From the NCBI GenBank assembly GCA_965116565.1, contig OZ220699.1, positions 2,790,001-2,854,000 of the forward strand: a stretch of DNA of 64,000 nucleotides, in the 5' to 3' direction. Shown one piece after another: positions 1 to 7,701 of the stretch (positions are counted from its first letter, which is position 1; each line of letters begins with the position of its first letter). The position numbers and the translations under genes were made by a program. Source of the DNA: Bin87 sp965116565. GTDB taxonomy: Bacteria; Chloroflexota; Dehalococcoidia; Lucifugimonadales; UBA3495. The notes below the pieces were generated by a model that was not told where the DNA came from, did no database searches, and worked only from the letters and a program-made list of their open reading frames with translations.

Positions 1-1
1 A

Positions 2-391
2 GAACTCGTCTGGGCAGTTTCACTCCGTCACAGACGATTGGCCGATCAATCGGGTATTAGCGGCCCCTTCTACGTGAAATGTATTTTGGAAAACGTATGG
101 CGGACCATTCCGTTCGTGAACACGGGTGATTACATCAATCACATAAATGAATTCGGCCTCCCGCTGGTCCAGGACTCGTCGGTTTTCGTTCCCGAAGGCC
201 GAACGTTAGACAGTTTCATAAGGTTGGATGAGTATGCGGATGAAATTAAAGAAGACTGGCCTATGGCCGAAAATCCGATTTCCAGTATCGATACGGCACT
301 AATCGCCAATCGGATATTACCGGCTTTCGGCGTTTCCATCGAATTGGCCCTAAACGCCCGACATCGCCGGGGTGAGGAATTTACGCCATAA
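2..391 (+). CDS. hypothetical protein, 3' part of a gene cut by the window edge
   Basis: The reading frame is open from the first bases of the window to a TAA at 389-391. A TTG at 38 could act as a start, but nothing resembling a ribosome site precedes it, so this is more likely the last ~130 residues of a longer protein. The visible part is mixed alpha/beta in character and rather acidic, with no signal peptide or membrane segment. I do not recognise the family. It ends about 190 bp from the stop codon of the convergent serine recombinase, so it may be the host gene bordering the integrated island. Confidence 0.5.
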   Translation, partial: ELVWAVSLRHRRLADQSGISGPFYVKCILENVWRTIPFVNTGDYINHINEFGLPLVQDSSVFVPEGRTLDSFIRLDEYADEIKEDWPMAENPISSIDTALIANRILPAFGVSIELALNARHRRGEEFTP

Positions 392-578
392 ACAGTACCT
401 GATGCAGACGATTCCTACACCCTTTGTTGCCGCCTAACGATGGGCGAAAGCTGCCGTGCGCCAATCTTTGCCGGCGGCCGTCCGACTCAATTTCGCGGTG
501 AGGTAGCGAACGGTCGTACAGGCGCGCAATTGGCCCGATGGAGGAAAGACATAGGGGAGACTCCGGAGCCACCTCCGT
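392..578. other. intergenic gap between convergent genes; possible element boundary
   Basis: No coding signal is visible on either strand. The gap lies between the 3' ends of the left-edge gene and the large serine recombinase. Attachment sites of serine integrases often sit beside the integrase gene, so a crossover site could lie here, but no repeat or dinucleotide core can be identified from this sequence alone. Confidence 0.25.
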
Positions 579-2291
579 CTACCCCTCCACCTCCGCCAAA
601 AACCCCAGCACCCGCTCCACGTACTTCTCCGGTTCCTCGCTGTGGGGCTTCACCTCGGCCCAGCGGCAGTTGGGCACTAGCTGTCCCAAAGGATAACTTT
701 TGGAGCCCCCGTTGCCGGAAAGCTGGATTCCCTGAGTATTGGGCGGGTCGGGCGCATCGCTGGGGAGGGGAATGGTCCAATGGATGGTCCCGTCGGTCTT
801 GTTGTGGACCACTACTTTTTCTATGAAGCATTCCAGAAGTAGGCCGACCATGCGTGGGTCTTCTGATTCCAGATAGGTCCGCAGGTCCAACGCGTTCTTT
901 ACGATGCGGTCAGGGTCGTTCAGGAACAGCAGATGGTCGCCCATAATCGCTTCGAGTTCTTTGCTTTGGGCTTCCAGCTGCTCCAGCTCGGCTTCCCGTT
1001 GGTTGAGCTGCCTGTACAAGGTCGGGCTAACGACATCTTCCTCAGGGTCCTCAATGGCTTTCACCAGGTTTTTGATCTGGCGCCGAGTGCGAGATTGGGC
1101 TTGTTGTAGCTGTTCACTTTTGTTCTGTTGCTCCGACAGGAACGATGCGTTTTCTTCGGCAACGACGGCGATTTGCCGGTCGAGGGTCTCGCGGGTGAGG
1201 ACCTTCTCAAGGAGTTCGCTCATGACGGCTCGGAGCACATCTTCGAACGGCACGTTCTCGGAAGCGCAGGTCTTTACGCCCCGATTTTTCTTCCTGGAGC
1301 AGATCAAGTACCTGATGCCGTCGTCGCGCCGCTGAGCGTGTATGGATGCGTTACAAAGTCCACAGACTGTTTTTCCAACGAGCGGGTTAGGGCTGTTGCT
1401 GCTTCTCGGGCCCGACTGGGCCGTTCTCCTCTCGTCTATGTAACCTTGGACGGTGTCCCATTCTTTCGGTTTCACCATTGCCTTATGGGCGTTCTCGCAT
1501 CTCGCCACAGGCACTCCGTTTGGGATGAGCTCGCTCTTTTGCTTTTCGCCCCAGCTGGTTTCTCCCTTGTAGGCCACCTTGCTGTAAAAGCTCCGGACCG
1601 ACCGGTCAGTCCATTCGTTTCCATCCGGGTCGGTAATGCCCAGGCTGTTGTTGTACTCGGCAACCTGCCTGGGCGTGTGCTTGTCCAGGCCCATCTCCCA
1701 CATCTTCACGGCCTCGTCCCAGTGCTCGGGGTCCGGCTCGAGTTTCGAGTGTTCCTTGCCTCCGACGGTCACTTTGTACTTCCGGTATCCAAATGGAGCC
1801 TTTCTCCCCAGGTAATAACCCTTCCTCGCGGCCTCGTACTGCGTGTCGCGGGTCTTCCTCGCACTCTGGCGGGGCATTATGGCGTTGAAGAGTACGTTGA
1901 ATCCCCAGATGATCTCGGAGGCTTCGTTACCGGGTATGTACTGGCCCAGCGTGACGGAGTGGATCTCGATGCCGGCGGCGGTCAGCTTTCCAATGTAGTG
2001 GTAGAAATCCGCAATGTCTCTCGTGTACCTTGACGGGTCGTAGAACCAGACGGCTTCGACCTTGTTGGCCGGGTCCAAGCAGTAGTCGATCAAGGCCAGG
2101 AACACCGCTCTCTTGCTGACGGATGTTCCCGACCCTGTCTCCCCGAAACGCTTGGCGATCCGGAATCCCTTCTTTTCCGCTTCCGGGGCGATGTGGAACG
2201 ACTGGGCGTCGCCGGAGAGCATTTCGTCCTGCAGGCTGGTCGACACTCTGACGTATTCGACCGCTATGCGGAATAGTTTGAGCGAGGTCAT
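579..2291 (-). CDS. large serine recombinase (site-specific integrase)
   Basis: A 570-aa protein with the full large-serine-recombinase layout. The resolvase domain (about 1-150) has the nucleophile Ser17 in YVRVSTS and the YDPSRYTRD helix. A recombinase DNA-binding domain follows (about 165-290). A zinc beta-ribbon has a CxxC at about 318-321 and further cysteines near 340-350. A long coiled coil (about 370-460) precedes a C-terminal beta tail. Enzymes of this family integrate and excise phages or integrative elements by making 2-bp staggered breaks through a phosphoserine link. The start ATG has GGAGA seven bases upstream, overlapping the end of the XRE gene, so the two are probably co-transcribed. 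All expected catalytic features are visible; the target site is unknown. Confidence 0.93.
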   Translation of the reverse strand: MTSLKLFRIAVEYVRVSTSLQDEMLSGDAQSFHIAPEAEKKGFRIAKRFGETGSGTSVSKRAVFLALIDYCLDPANKVEAVWFYDPSRYTRDIADFYHYIGKLTAAGIEIHSVTLGQYIPGNEASEIIWGFNVLFNAIMPRQSARKTRDTQYEAARKGYYLGRKAPFGYRKYKVTVGGKEHSKLEPDPEHWDEAVKMWEMGLDKHTPRQVAEYNNSLGITDPDGNEWTDRSVRSFYSKVAYKGETSWGEKQKSELIPNGVPVARCENAHKAMVKPKEWDTVQGYIDERRTAQSGPRSSNSPNPLVGKTVCGLCNASIHAQRRDDGIRYLICSRKKNRGVKTCASENVPFEDVLRAVMSELLEKVLTRETLDRQIAVVAEENASFLSEQQNKSEQLQQAQSRTRRQIKNLVKAIEDPEEDVVSPTLYRQLNQREAELEQLEAQSKELEAIMGDHLLFLNDPDRIVKNALDLRTYLESEDPRMVGLLLECFIEKVVVHNKTDGTIHWTIPLPSDAPDPPNTQGIQLSGNGGSKSYPLGQLVPNCRWAEVKPHSEEPEKYVERVLGFLAEVEG

Positions 2292-2302
2292 TGCGTCGTC
2301 TC

Positions 2303-2776
2303 CTAATCCAGCAGGCGCTTGCCCGTGAAGTGCTCGTACAGCTGTACGACGAAGCGTTGGGTTTCGATGGGCACGTTATCGGAGGGTTTCGGGTAACCGG
2401 TCAAGCTGGGATCTTGCATCACGAACTGGAAGCTGCGTGTGATATCGGCGTTCGAGAAGTGCCGGTCGGCGTCTGCGGTTTTGTCGATTCCCGCCAGGTC
2501 GAGGAGTTCGCCGCGAGGCATGTTGTGGTAGTCGGCAAGCTTCGTCAGCACCTTCTCACCGGGGAGCTTGTGTCCCCGTTCGATGGTCGAAAGGTACGAG
2601 TAGGTGATGCCCGTGTCCTCCTGCACCTGTCGGAGTGACCGTTCGCCCCGCAGGTGGCGCAGCAGCTCGCCCACTGAGGCAAACTCCTGCCCGTGGTCAA
2701 GGTCGTCGTTGTGTTGGGCCGCGCCCTCGGCGCCGGCGACTTCCGTTTGGATGTTGTCCCAACGATTTAGTGACAT
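2303..2776 (-). CDS. XRE-family helix-turn-helix regulator
   Basis: A 157-aa protein with a classic HTH_3 domain at about 33-90 (LLRHLRGERSLRQVQEDTG, then SYLSTIERGHKLPG), the form found in phage-type repressors. The N-terminal 30 residues are polar. The C-terminal 65 residues are not a recognised domain. It lies 11 bp upstream of the serine recombinase on the same strand and its stop codon abuts the recombinase ribosome site, so it is likely to control the integrase operon. It is divergent from the 142-aa gene starting at 2888 and may regulate both from the shared ~110-bp intergenic region. Confidence 0.88.
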   Translation of the reverse strand: MSLNRWDNIQTEVAGAEGAAQHNDDLDHGQEFASVGELLRHLRGERSLRQVQEDTGITYSYLSTIERGHKLPGEKVLTKLADYHNMPRGELLDLAGIDKTADADRHFSNADITRSFQFVMQDPSLTGYPKPSDNVPIETQRFVVQLYEHFTGKRLLD

Positions 2777-2887
2777 TTCCTCACCCCCGGCAATCCGGCA
2801 GCGTGTTACAATTCAAAGTGCGTACTTATAAAGGTCGTTTGGCCGTGAGGCCGTCCGATCCGCAGTCCGACTTGGAGGAGAGAATTC
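2777..2887. promoter_or_regulatory. divergent promoter region between XRE gene and 142-aa gene
   Basis: This 111-bp gap separates two divergently transcribed genes. It carries a TTATAA palindrome at 2826-2831, usable as a -10 box on either strand, and on the plus strand a TTACAA at 2806-2811 about 15 bp upstream as a weak -35. It is the natural place for XRE operators, although no clean operator repeat stands out. Confidence 0.4.
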
Positions 2888-3316
2888 ATGGCCGTGAAAA
2901 CGGCCCGCTGTATTTATCTTAACACGAAGGCAATGAGCGACACCAACTTCGACACACGCGTCTTTTACAACGAAGGGGACGACGATCATAACAAAGCGGA
3001 CCGCCTGACCGAGCAAGGGCTGCAGATGGTCAGACGGCTCGTTTCCCAGCGAGGGTTCAGGCAGTTGGCTGAGGTCCGGCGGATTCAGGCGACGCTCGTG
3101 TTTGAGGTGCAAATTTTCCGGGATTGGGAGCAGATGCCCGACGTGGCCAAGGATTACCAGTCAGAGGTGGCCGGGGACTGCGTAGAAGTTGACGAGCTCG
3201 AAGCCCTCGACGTGAAAGCGTCTGGCGGGAGTGATGATCCGGCGCTCTCCTTTGAGGAACGGGACATAGAGGACGACGGTGCGGATGTGGAAATCGACAG
3301 CGTGCCCTTCTGGTAG
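2888..3316 (+). CDS. hypothetical acidic protein (142 aa)
   Basis: The ATG at 2888 is preceded by a strong GGAGGAGA ribosome site, which fixes this start over the internal ATG at 2933. The product is soluble, with no signal peptide. A predicted helical core (about 33-85) is followed by a very acidic C-terminal third (about 90-142). I do not recognise the family. It is divergent from the XRE-recombinase operon and followed by a strong hairpin at 3351, so it forms its own transcription unit. An acidic tail of this kind is seen in small phage or element regulators and DNA mimics, but that is only a suggestion. Confidence 0.7.
   Translation: MAVKTARCIYLNTKAMSDTNFDTRVFYNEGDDDHNKADRLTEQGLQMVRRLVSQRGFRQLAEVRRIQATLVFEVQIFRDWEQMPDVAKDYQSEVAGDCVEVDELEALDVKASGGSDDPALSFEERDIEDDGADVEIDSVPFW
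2890..2905 (+). promoter_or_regulatory. GNRA-tetraloop hairpin on the start codon
   Basis: GGCCGT and ACGGCC form a perfect 6-bp stem capped by GAAA. The stem begins at the G of the ATG of the 142-aa gene. Such a stem could slow initiation; no regulation is demonstrated. Confidence 0.4.
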
Positions 3317-3350
3317 TCGGACCACGTGGCGGCGGTTTGTTGTCAACCAC

Positions 3351-3378
3351 TGAGGCCGGTTCGTGAGAACCGGCCTCA
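3351..3378 (+). terminator. hairpin terminator after the 142-aa gene
   Basis: A perfect 12-bp inverted repeat (TGAGGCCGGTTC with GAACCGGCCTCA, loop GTGA) begins 34 bp after the stop codon. No long T-tract follows on either strand, so it may act as a bidirectional barrier between the convergent genes. Confidence 0.6.
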
Positions 3379-3425
3379 GTCTATTGGGACGCGCCAGCAA
3401 GGCGGCGCGGAGTTTTTGTGGGCGT

Positions 3426-4109
3426 TCAGTGCAGGCGCAACCGGTCGGTGGGATTGTCGTCCGACTGAGGTGGTCGAGGCACTTGGTCCGTGTAGTGAAT
3501 CACGATGCTGTCGTTACCGACGTCCACGCTTCGGACGAACAGGTTCAGCAGGTCCCGGGTCTCTTCCGGCGACGCTCCTTCGAGGTAGGTTGCCGGGTCC
3601 TGGGCGTTGGTGCTGATGCGGACCTCGTCGGTGATGAAGCGGTAGGCGTCGATTTCCTTGCGGAACAGGCGGGCCTCGTACGACAGGCCCACGGTCTGCT
3701 GGCTGATGTCCTCCATGCGTCCGATGACTTCCGAGTAGGTGCTGTCGCCCTGTTCCACCGGATGGTCGATCCGTTCCTTCAGTTCGTTCAACTCCATGAT
3801 GGCGGCTTCGGTGCGGTCAAGGTTGTCCTGAGTGCGTCGCGACTTCTCTCCGTACTTGCTCTGAATGGCCTCCACCAGCTGTGCCGTCGTCTGCGGGTTG
3901 ATGACCCGCTTAATGAGTTGTCCCACCACCAGGTGGAGCAACTCCTGCGCGTTGATGGGCTGAGTGTCGCAGGTGATCGAAAGGCTGTAGGGCGAGTTGG
4001 GGCAGCAGTAGTTCGTGCCGATTTTGAGCAGCGGGGTTCCGCACTGGGAGCAGTGGGCGATGCCGCTGAGGGCCCGCGCGTGGTCCCGGGTGCCTGTTGG
4101 TTCAAGCAT
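3426..4109 (-). CDS. stand-alone zinc-ribbon/coiled-coil protein resembling the C-terminal half of a serine recombinase
   Basis: A 227-aa protein. The cysteine set C20xxC23, C35C36 and C47 matches the recombinase zinc beta-ribbon. A charged coiled coil (about 85-165) and a C-terminal beta segment (LLNLFVRSVDVGNDSIVIHY) parallel the tail of the recombinase at 579-2291. No resolvase catalytic domain is present. The ATG has a GAGG ribosome site about seven bases upstream, so it appears to be expressed as its own protein and not merely to be a 5'-truncated fragment. It may bind DNA or modulate the recombinase, but decay from a full-length recombinase cannot be excluded. A second protein of this kind lies at 63210-63689. 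Confidence 0.75.
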   Translation of the reverse strand: MLEPTGTRDHARALSGIAHCSQCGTPLLKIGTNYCCPNSPYSLSITCDTQPINAQELLHLVVGQLIKRVINPQTTAQLVEAIQSKYGEKSRRTQDNLDRTEAAIMELNELKERIDHPVEQGDSTYSEVIGRMEDISQQTVGLSYEARLFRKEIDAYRFITDEVRISTNAQDPATYLEGASPEETRDLLNLFVRSVDVGNDSIVIHYTDQVPRPPQSDDNPTDRLRLH

Positions 4110-4246
4110 GATGATCCTCGGGGATTCCCGTTCTTAATGGTGTGCCAAATTGGTAGGTGCGTCAAGCAGCGGTCGTGCCGGGTCACACAGGCTTCCGGGC
4201 CGGTTGCTTGGCGGGATTGTAACGTTGTGTAGCGGGTGATTCGTCG

Positions 4247-4654
4247 TCAGTCACGCTGACGGTCGTTGGTTCCAGTGAGGTCGGCGTACCGCAGCGCCAG
4301 ACGGCGCATGGCTTCGGCCTGGTCTGGGGTTAGCTTCCGTTCTGGATCGGGCTCGAAGGATCCTTCCAGCGCCAGGAAGACCGGTGCGGCTGGCCGGACG
4401 ATGGGCAGATCTTCCGGCCACCTCGGGTCATTGCTGTGCTCGACGGTCGTGAACGCGGCGGTGGTGTACCCGATGGCCTTGACGTGGCCGCGCAGTCTGC
4501 CGATGGCGAGGTGCTCCGGGGAGTAGCGCCAGACGGTGATTGGCGTGTTGGTGTTGAGGCATAGGGAATCTTCGGGGTTCGTGAGGATGAAGGTCGCGCC
4601 GGTGTCGGTGGGCCGGTCGACGAACCCGAGAGGCATGATGTAGGGGGTTGCCAT
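4247..4654 (-). CDS. hypothetical protein (135 aa)
   Basis: Start ATG at 4654 with CAGGAG about seven bases upstream. The product is a soluble, proline-rich mixed alpha/beta protein, with a helical C-terminus (PDQAEAMRRLALRYADL). No known motif is visible. It lies between the methyltransferase and the zinc-ribbon protein on the same strand, and a hairpin with a T-tract sits just 40 bp upstream of its start, so transcription into it may be attenuated. Confidence 0.65.
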   Translation of the reverse strand: MATPYIMPLGFVDRPTDTGATFILTNPEDSLCLNTNTPITVWRYSPEHLAIGRLRGHVKAIGYTTAAFTTVEHSNDPRWPEDLPIVRPAAPVFLALEGSFEPDPERKLTPDQAEAMRRLALRYADLTGTNDRQRD

Positions 4655-4693
4655 CGGTGCTCCTGTCTGGTAGTGATCCTTCTGGCGGAGATG

Positions 4694-4720
4694 AAAAAGG
4701 GACAGGCGCGTGCCTGTCCC
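4694..4720 (-). terminator. rho-independent terminator
   Basis: A 9-bp stem GGGACAGGC/GCCTGTCCC with a 4-nt loop is followed on the minus strand by TTTTTC. It lies about 205 bp beyond the restored end of the methyltransferase and only 40 bp before the start of the next gene. Confidence 0.75.
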
Positions 4721-4926
4721 AACGTAGCGGATGTTTTCCGCGGTTGTGATGCTGTGGCGGTCTTGAACGGTCGTAGGTAGCCTCGCCTTTGGCGTGGTCT
4801 TCGTTCAAAAATATAAGGGGAGCGACGCCCAGAATGGTTGCAGCATCGAGAGACCGAACGGGTGGTGCGAACTCAACCGCCTGCCTCGTTCAGGGTCACG
4901 CTCCGCGATCATTCCCGTCTGCCCAA

Positions 4927-5630
4927 TCACAACGCGCTTGCGATGTCGCAACCCAGGAACTGCCGTCCTACCTGATGGGCGGCGGTCATCACGGAATAGC
5001 TGTCGGCCGCCGGGTCGAGCACCACGTCGCGGGGTCGGTAACTGCCTCGATCAGGCGTGCCTGAAGGTACACGGGCTTGGGGTGAACGTTCTTGACGCGT
5101 TGGACCTTTTCCGTAACGAAGTCGGGGATGTCGTCGTGTTGCCAGCCCGGCCCGACGCGTGTGGGCGGTTTCTGCAGGATGAGCAAGTATTCCGCCTTGC
5201 GTCGGGAGCGGTAGCCCATGCCGATGCGGCTCTTGTCCCAGGTGACGAGGTCCACGATCTCGAGTCCGCTGTCCCCCAGCCACGCTGTGATGCCCTTGCA
5301 GAGGTGAAACTTGTCGACCCACAGGAACAGGTGGCCGGACGGGATCAAGGCGGCCGAGATGCCGGCGATGAATTCGCCGATGGTCTCCTCGCTCATCTGA
5401 GGGAGCCCCGAGCTTCGTCGTCCCCGGCTGACGCCTTCGTTGCCGTAGCGCATCTTGTCCAGCACGCCGCGGTATTGCGGGTCGAAGATGCACAGTGGGA
5501 TTGACTCCGGTTTCAGCGCCGCCAGGAGTTCCAGACCGTCGCACTGGTTTCGCTGGTTGAGCGGCAGCGGCCATAGGGCAGCCTGAGTTACGGCCGACTG
5601 GGGAAATCCGATGGTCGCGGAGATGGTCAT
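4927..5630 (-). pseudogene. DNA methyltransferase (DPQY type), frameshifted near the C-terminus
   Basis: Amino-methyltransferase of the D12/N4-N6 type, which would transfer methyl groups from S-adenosylmethionine to adenine or cytosine in DNA. Motif IV reads D50-P-Q-Y53, a known variant of DPPY. The middle has LPQMSEETI, SGHLFLWVDKFHL and a YRSRRKAEYLLILQK strand, typical of the family. The annotated frame ends at 4989 with out-of-family sequence, but after a 1-base shift near 5036-5040 the minus frame continues as DVVLDPAADS and GRQFLGCDI to 4927, the conserved C-terminal motif I. Insertion of one G would restore DPGDVVLDP. Motif I has Asp where Gly is usual (DPAADS against DPAAGS). The shift may be a real lesion or a sequencing error. 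Confidence 0.8.
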
Positions 5631-5740
5631 GAGGCAACGGGAAGACCCAAAAGTTCAACCGGCATATCGGGTGCGTTCGAGACTACGCGGTGGTTCGGTT
5701 CCCGCACCAGGCCGAATCCCGGCCGTTTGACGGCTGGCTT

Positions 5741-6391
5741 TCAAAAGTCGGCAGTAGTGCCGCGCTCGGGCTCGGAGGCTTCGTCAACGCGCTGTGGGCA
5801 ATCGACGGCTGCAATATCACAGTACCGGCATTCCTGTGGCGACGGCACCCGTCTCGCGGGTGCGTCGGCCGAGAGGCGCCGGATCAGCGCCCCCAGGTTC
5901 TGGACGAACGTTTCGCCCACGGCCTCCGCTGGAACGCACACCGTGTGGTCGCGGTAGGTAACCTGACCGCGCAGTTTGGCGGCCCGGTAACGCTGTAGCG
6001 CCTTGGGGACGGCGTAGAGGTAGATCATGACCTGGACGGCGTGGCTGGGGCTTTCGTGGCCAGTCTTGGCGTCGACGATGACGCCGTCATCTTCGCGGTG
6101 GGCAATGATGTCGGGCCTGCCGGCCAGCGTCGCCGTTTTACCGCGGAGTTCAAACCGGTTTTGGGCCTCGATGTCGACGTCGTAGCCGCCGACTTCCCAG
6201 TTGGCTCTGCGCTCGTTGAGCAGCGCGGTATGGGCAAGCAGCCATTGGGCTTGGTCGAAGTCGGAGTGCTGGCGGGTCCAGTCTCGGTGATGGGCCTTGA
6301 ACCAGACGGCCCACTCGCAGGAGTTCTCGCCGGTGAGCAGGCGTGGTAGCCAAGTTGCCCAGATGTAGGGGTGTTCTCTTCGTTGTGGCAT
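5741..6391 (-). CDS. Cas4-like PD-(D/E)XK nuclease with likely Fe-S cluster
   Basis: The ATG at 6391 has GGAGGAG eight bases upstream, giving a 216-aa protein. The nuclease core is GRPD94, then IVD107AK109, followed by Q120 in the next helix: the D...DxK...Q pattern of the PD-(D/E)XK RecB/Cas4 group. One N-terminal cysteine (C25 in NSCEWAVWF) and three C-terminal ones (C188xxC191x6C198 in ECRYCDIAAVDC) reproduce the four-cysteine 4Fe-4S arrangement of Cas4 and AddB. Family knowledge points to 5'-3' ssDNA exonuclease or end-processing activity. No CRISPR array or other cas gene is present. It is next to the methyltransferase on the same strand, so a restriction-like or phage recombination role is possible. 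Confidence 0.85.
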   Translation of the reverse strand: MPQRREHPYIWATWLPRLLTGENSCEWAVWFKAHHRDWTRQHSDFDQAQWLLAHTALLNERRANWEVGGYDVDIEAQNRFELRGKTATLAGRPDIIAHREDDGVIVDAKTGHESPSHAVQVMIYLYAVPKALQRYRAAKLRGQVTYRDHTVCVPAEAVGETFVQNLGALIRRLSADAPARRVPSPQECRYCDIAAVDCPQRVDEASEPERGTTADF

Positions 6392-6394
6392 GTG

Positions 6395-6420
6395 ACGGCT
6401 CCTCCATTTTTGGTAGCCGT
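6395..6420 (-). promoter_or_regulatory. small inverted repeat next to the nuclease ribosome site
   Basis: ACGGCT and AGCCGT (6 bp, 14-nt loop) flank the sequence carrying the GGAGGAG ribosome site of the Cas4-like gene; the last bases of that site are in the stem. It could partly mask translation initiation. Confidence 0.25.
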
Positions 6421-6523
6421 CGTCAGCCTGAAGTGAGTTTATTCGTTGGCTTTGTAGTAGTGCCACGGGCAGCCGTCATCAATTTGATGCCGGACTGGTT
6501 GCTGTCCTGGTTCGGTCCTTCTT

Positions 6524-7402
6524 TCAGCCTTGGATCATGGCGCCGGTCAGGCAGTCGAAGAACCAGAGCATCCAGGCGGTTACGTTCATGGAGTCTGACT
6601 GGGTGACCTGCAGTGCCCTGTAGTAGCGGCTGCGCTGTCGCAGTATCTCGCCCGACATGCTGTACAGGCGCGTATCGGTGCCGTCGCAGCGCGACAGGGC
6701 CAGGTCCGTGATGGCGCGGGCGATGCGGCCGTTGCCGTCGTCGTAGGGGTGGATGCTGACGAACCAGAGGTGGGCGACGGCTGGCTTGCGGAGGTCGGGT
6801 TCCGTCTCGGGCTGGTTGAACCAGTCGAGAAACCGGCCCATCTCGTCATCGAGCTGGTGGGCGGCCGGGGCTTCGAAGTGGACGATGGTGCGTCCTGCGG
6901 AGCCGGTTGAGACGACGCGCATCCGGCCCAGCCGGTCGTCGCGCCATCGGCCAACCGTGAAGTTGGCACGATTGGGGCTTGGGAACAGCAGGCGGTGCCA
7001 CAGGTGGAGACGATCTGCCGTCAGTGGTTCTCCGCAGTTCTGGGCGGCGTCGGCCGTTACGGCAGCGATGCCCGGCTCGTCTCGTTCACTCTGGTCGGTT
7101 CCTGGTGGTACAGCTACGATGCGTCGCCGGATGGCGGCTTTGACGGCGTTGGGGTCCGGGTATTCCTCCTCGATACGACTGCTGGCGACCGCCGAGTTCG
7201 TCAGGTTCCTCACGGTCGTCGCGGTGGCTTTTGCCGTCCCCATGTTGGCGGCGTCGGCGACGATCTGTCTTTGTAATCGGCTAACGAGCTCCAGCGGCCG
7301 CTCGATTACCTCCTCGTTCCAGCGGAAGTGGGGCCAATCGTCGAGTTCGTGGATGTACGTGGGCCGGCTTGGCCGGCTGCCACTACCTTGGACTTGGTCC
7401 AT
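6524..7402 (-). CDS. Fic-family protein with N-terminal DUF4172-like domain
   Basis: A 292-aa protein. Residues 15-60 (YIHELDDWPHFRW and following) match the DUF4172 region that precedes many Fic domains. The Fic active motif is H218-P-Y-D-D-G-N-G-R-I-A-R, complete, so the protein should transfer AMP or a related group to a target protein hydroxyl. An inhibitory-helix-like segment SSRIEEE lies at 74-80; the canonical [S/T]xxxE[G/N] motif would have Gly or Asn at residue 79, here Glu. The start ATG has GAGGAG about ten bases upstream. It is the upstream-most gene of the island operon, and Fic genes are frequent in defence and toxin contexts. Confidence 0.92.
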   Translation of the reverse strand: MDQVQGSGSRPSRPTYIHELDDWPHFRWNEEVIERPLELVSRLQRQIVADAANMGTAKATATTVRNLTNSAVASSRIEEEYPDPNAVKAAIRRRIVAVPPGTDQSERDEPGIAAVTADAAQNCGEPLTADRLHLWHRLLFPSPNRANFTVGRWRDDRLGRMRVVSTGSAGRTIVHFEAPAAHQLDDEMGRFLDWFNQPETEPDLRKPAVAHLWFVSIHPYDDGNGRIARAITDLALSRCDGTDTRLYSMSGEILRQRSRYYRALQVTQSDSMNVTAWMLWFFDCLTGAMIQG

Positions 7403-7701
7403 CGTCGATGCTCCTCTTTGTAGGCGAGGTTACACCATTCAGCCGCTGGTACCGTCAGTCGGAGGAGGGACTTAGTGCAAACTCTGACGATTTCCATTCC
7501 GCATTGTCCGTTCACCTCCAGGGTCGCTCCGGTCTGGAGCTGTCCAGAGTCCTTACTGTTCCGCCTGGCTGTTGTCGAGCACTGTGATATTCCGTTCTGG
7601 AAAAAGGCGCCGGCGTAGAGCTCGAAGGCGGCCTGCCATGCGGGACCGCCGTCAAGCTGTCTGACGGTACGCTGCGCCCGATGTTCGCGTCATGCTTGCC
7701 G
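7403..7701. other. 300-bp gap without a supported gene
   Basis: Short open frames here overlap each other on both strands without ribosome sites or recognisable products. It probably holds the promoter of the Fic gene and the 3' untranslated region of the anchored protein. Confidence 0.4.
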
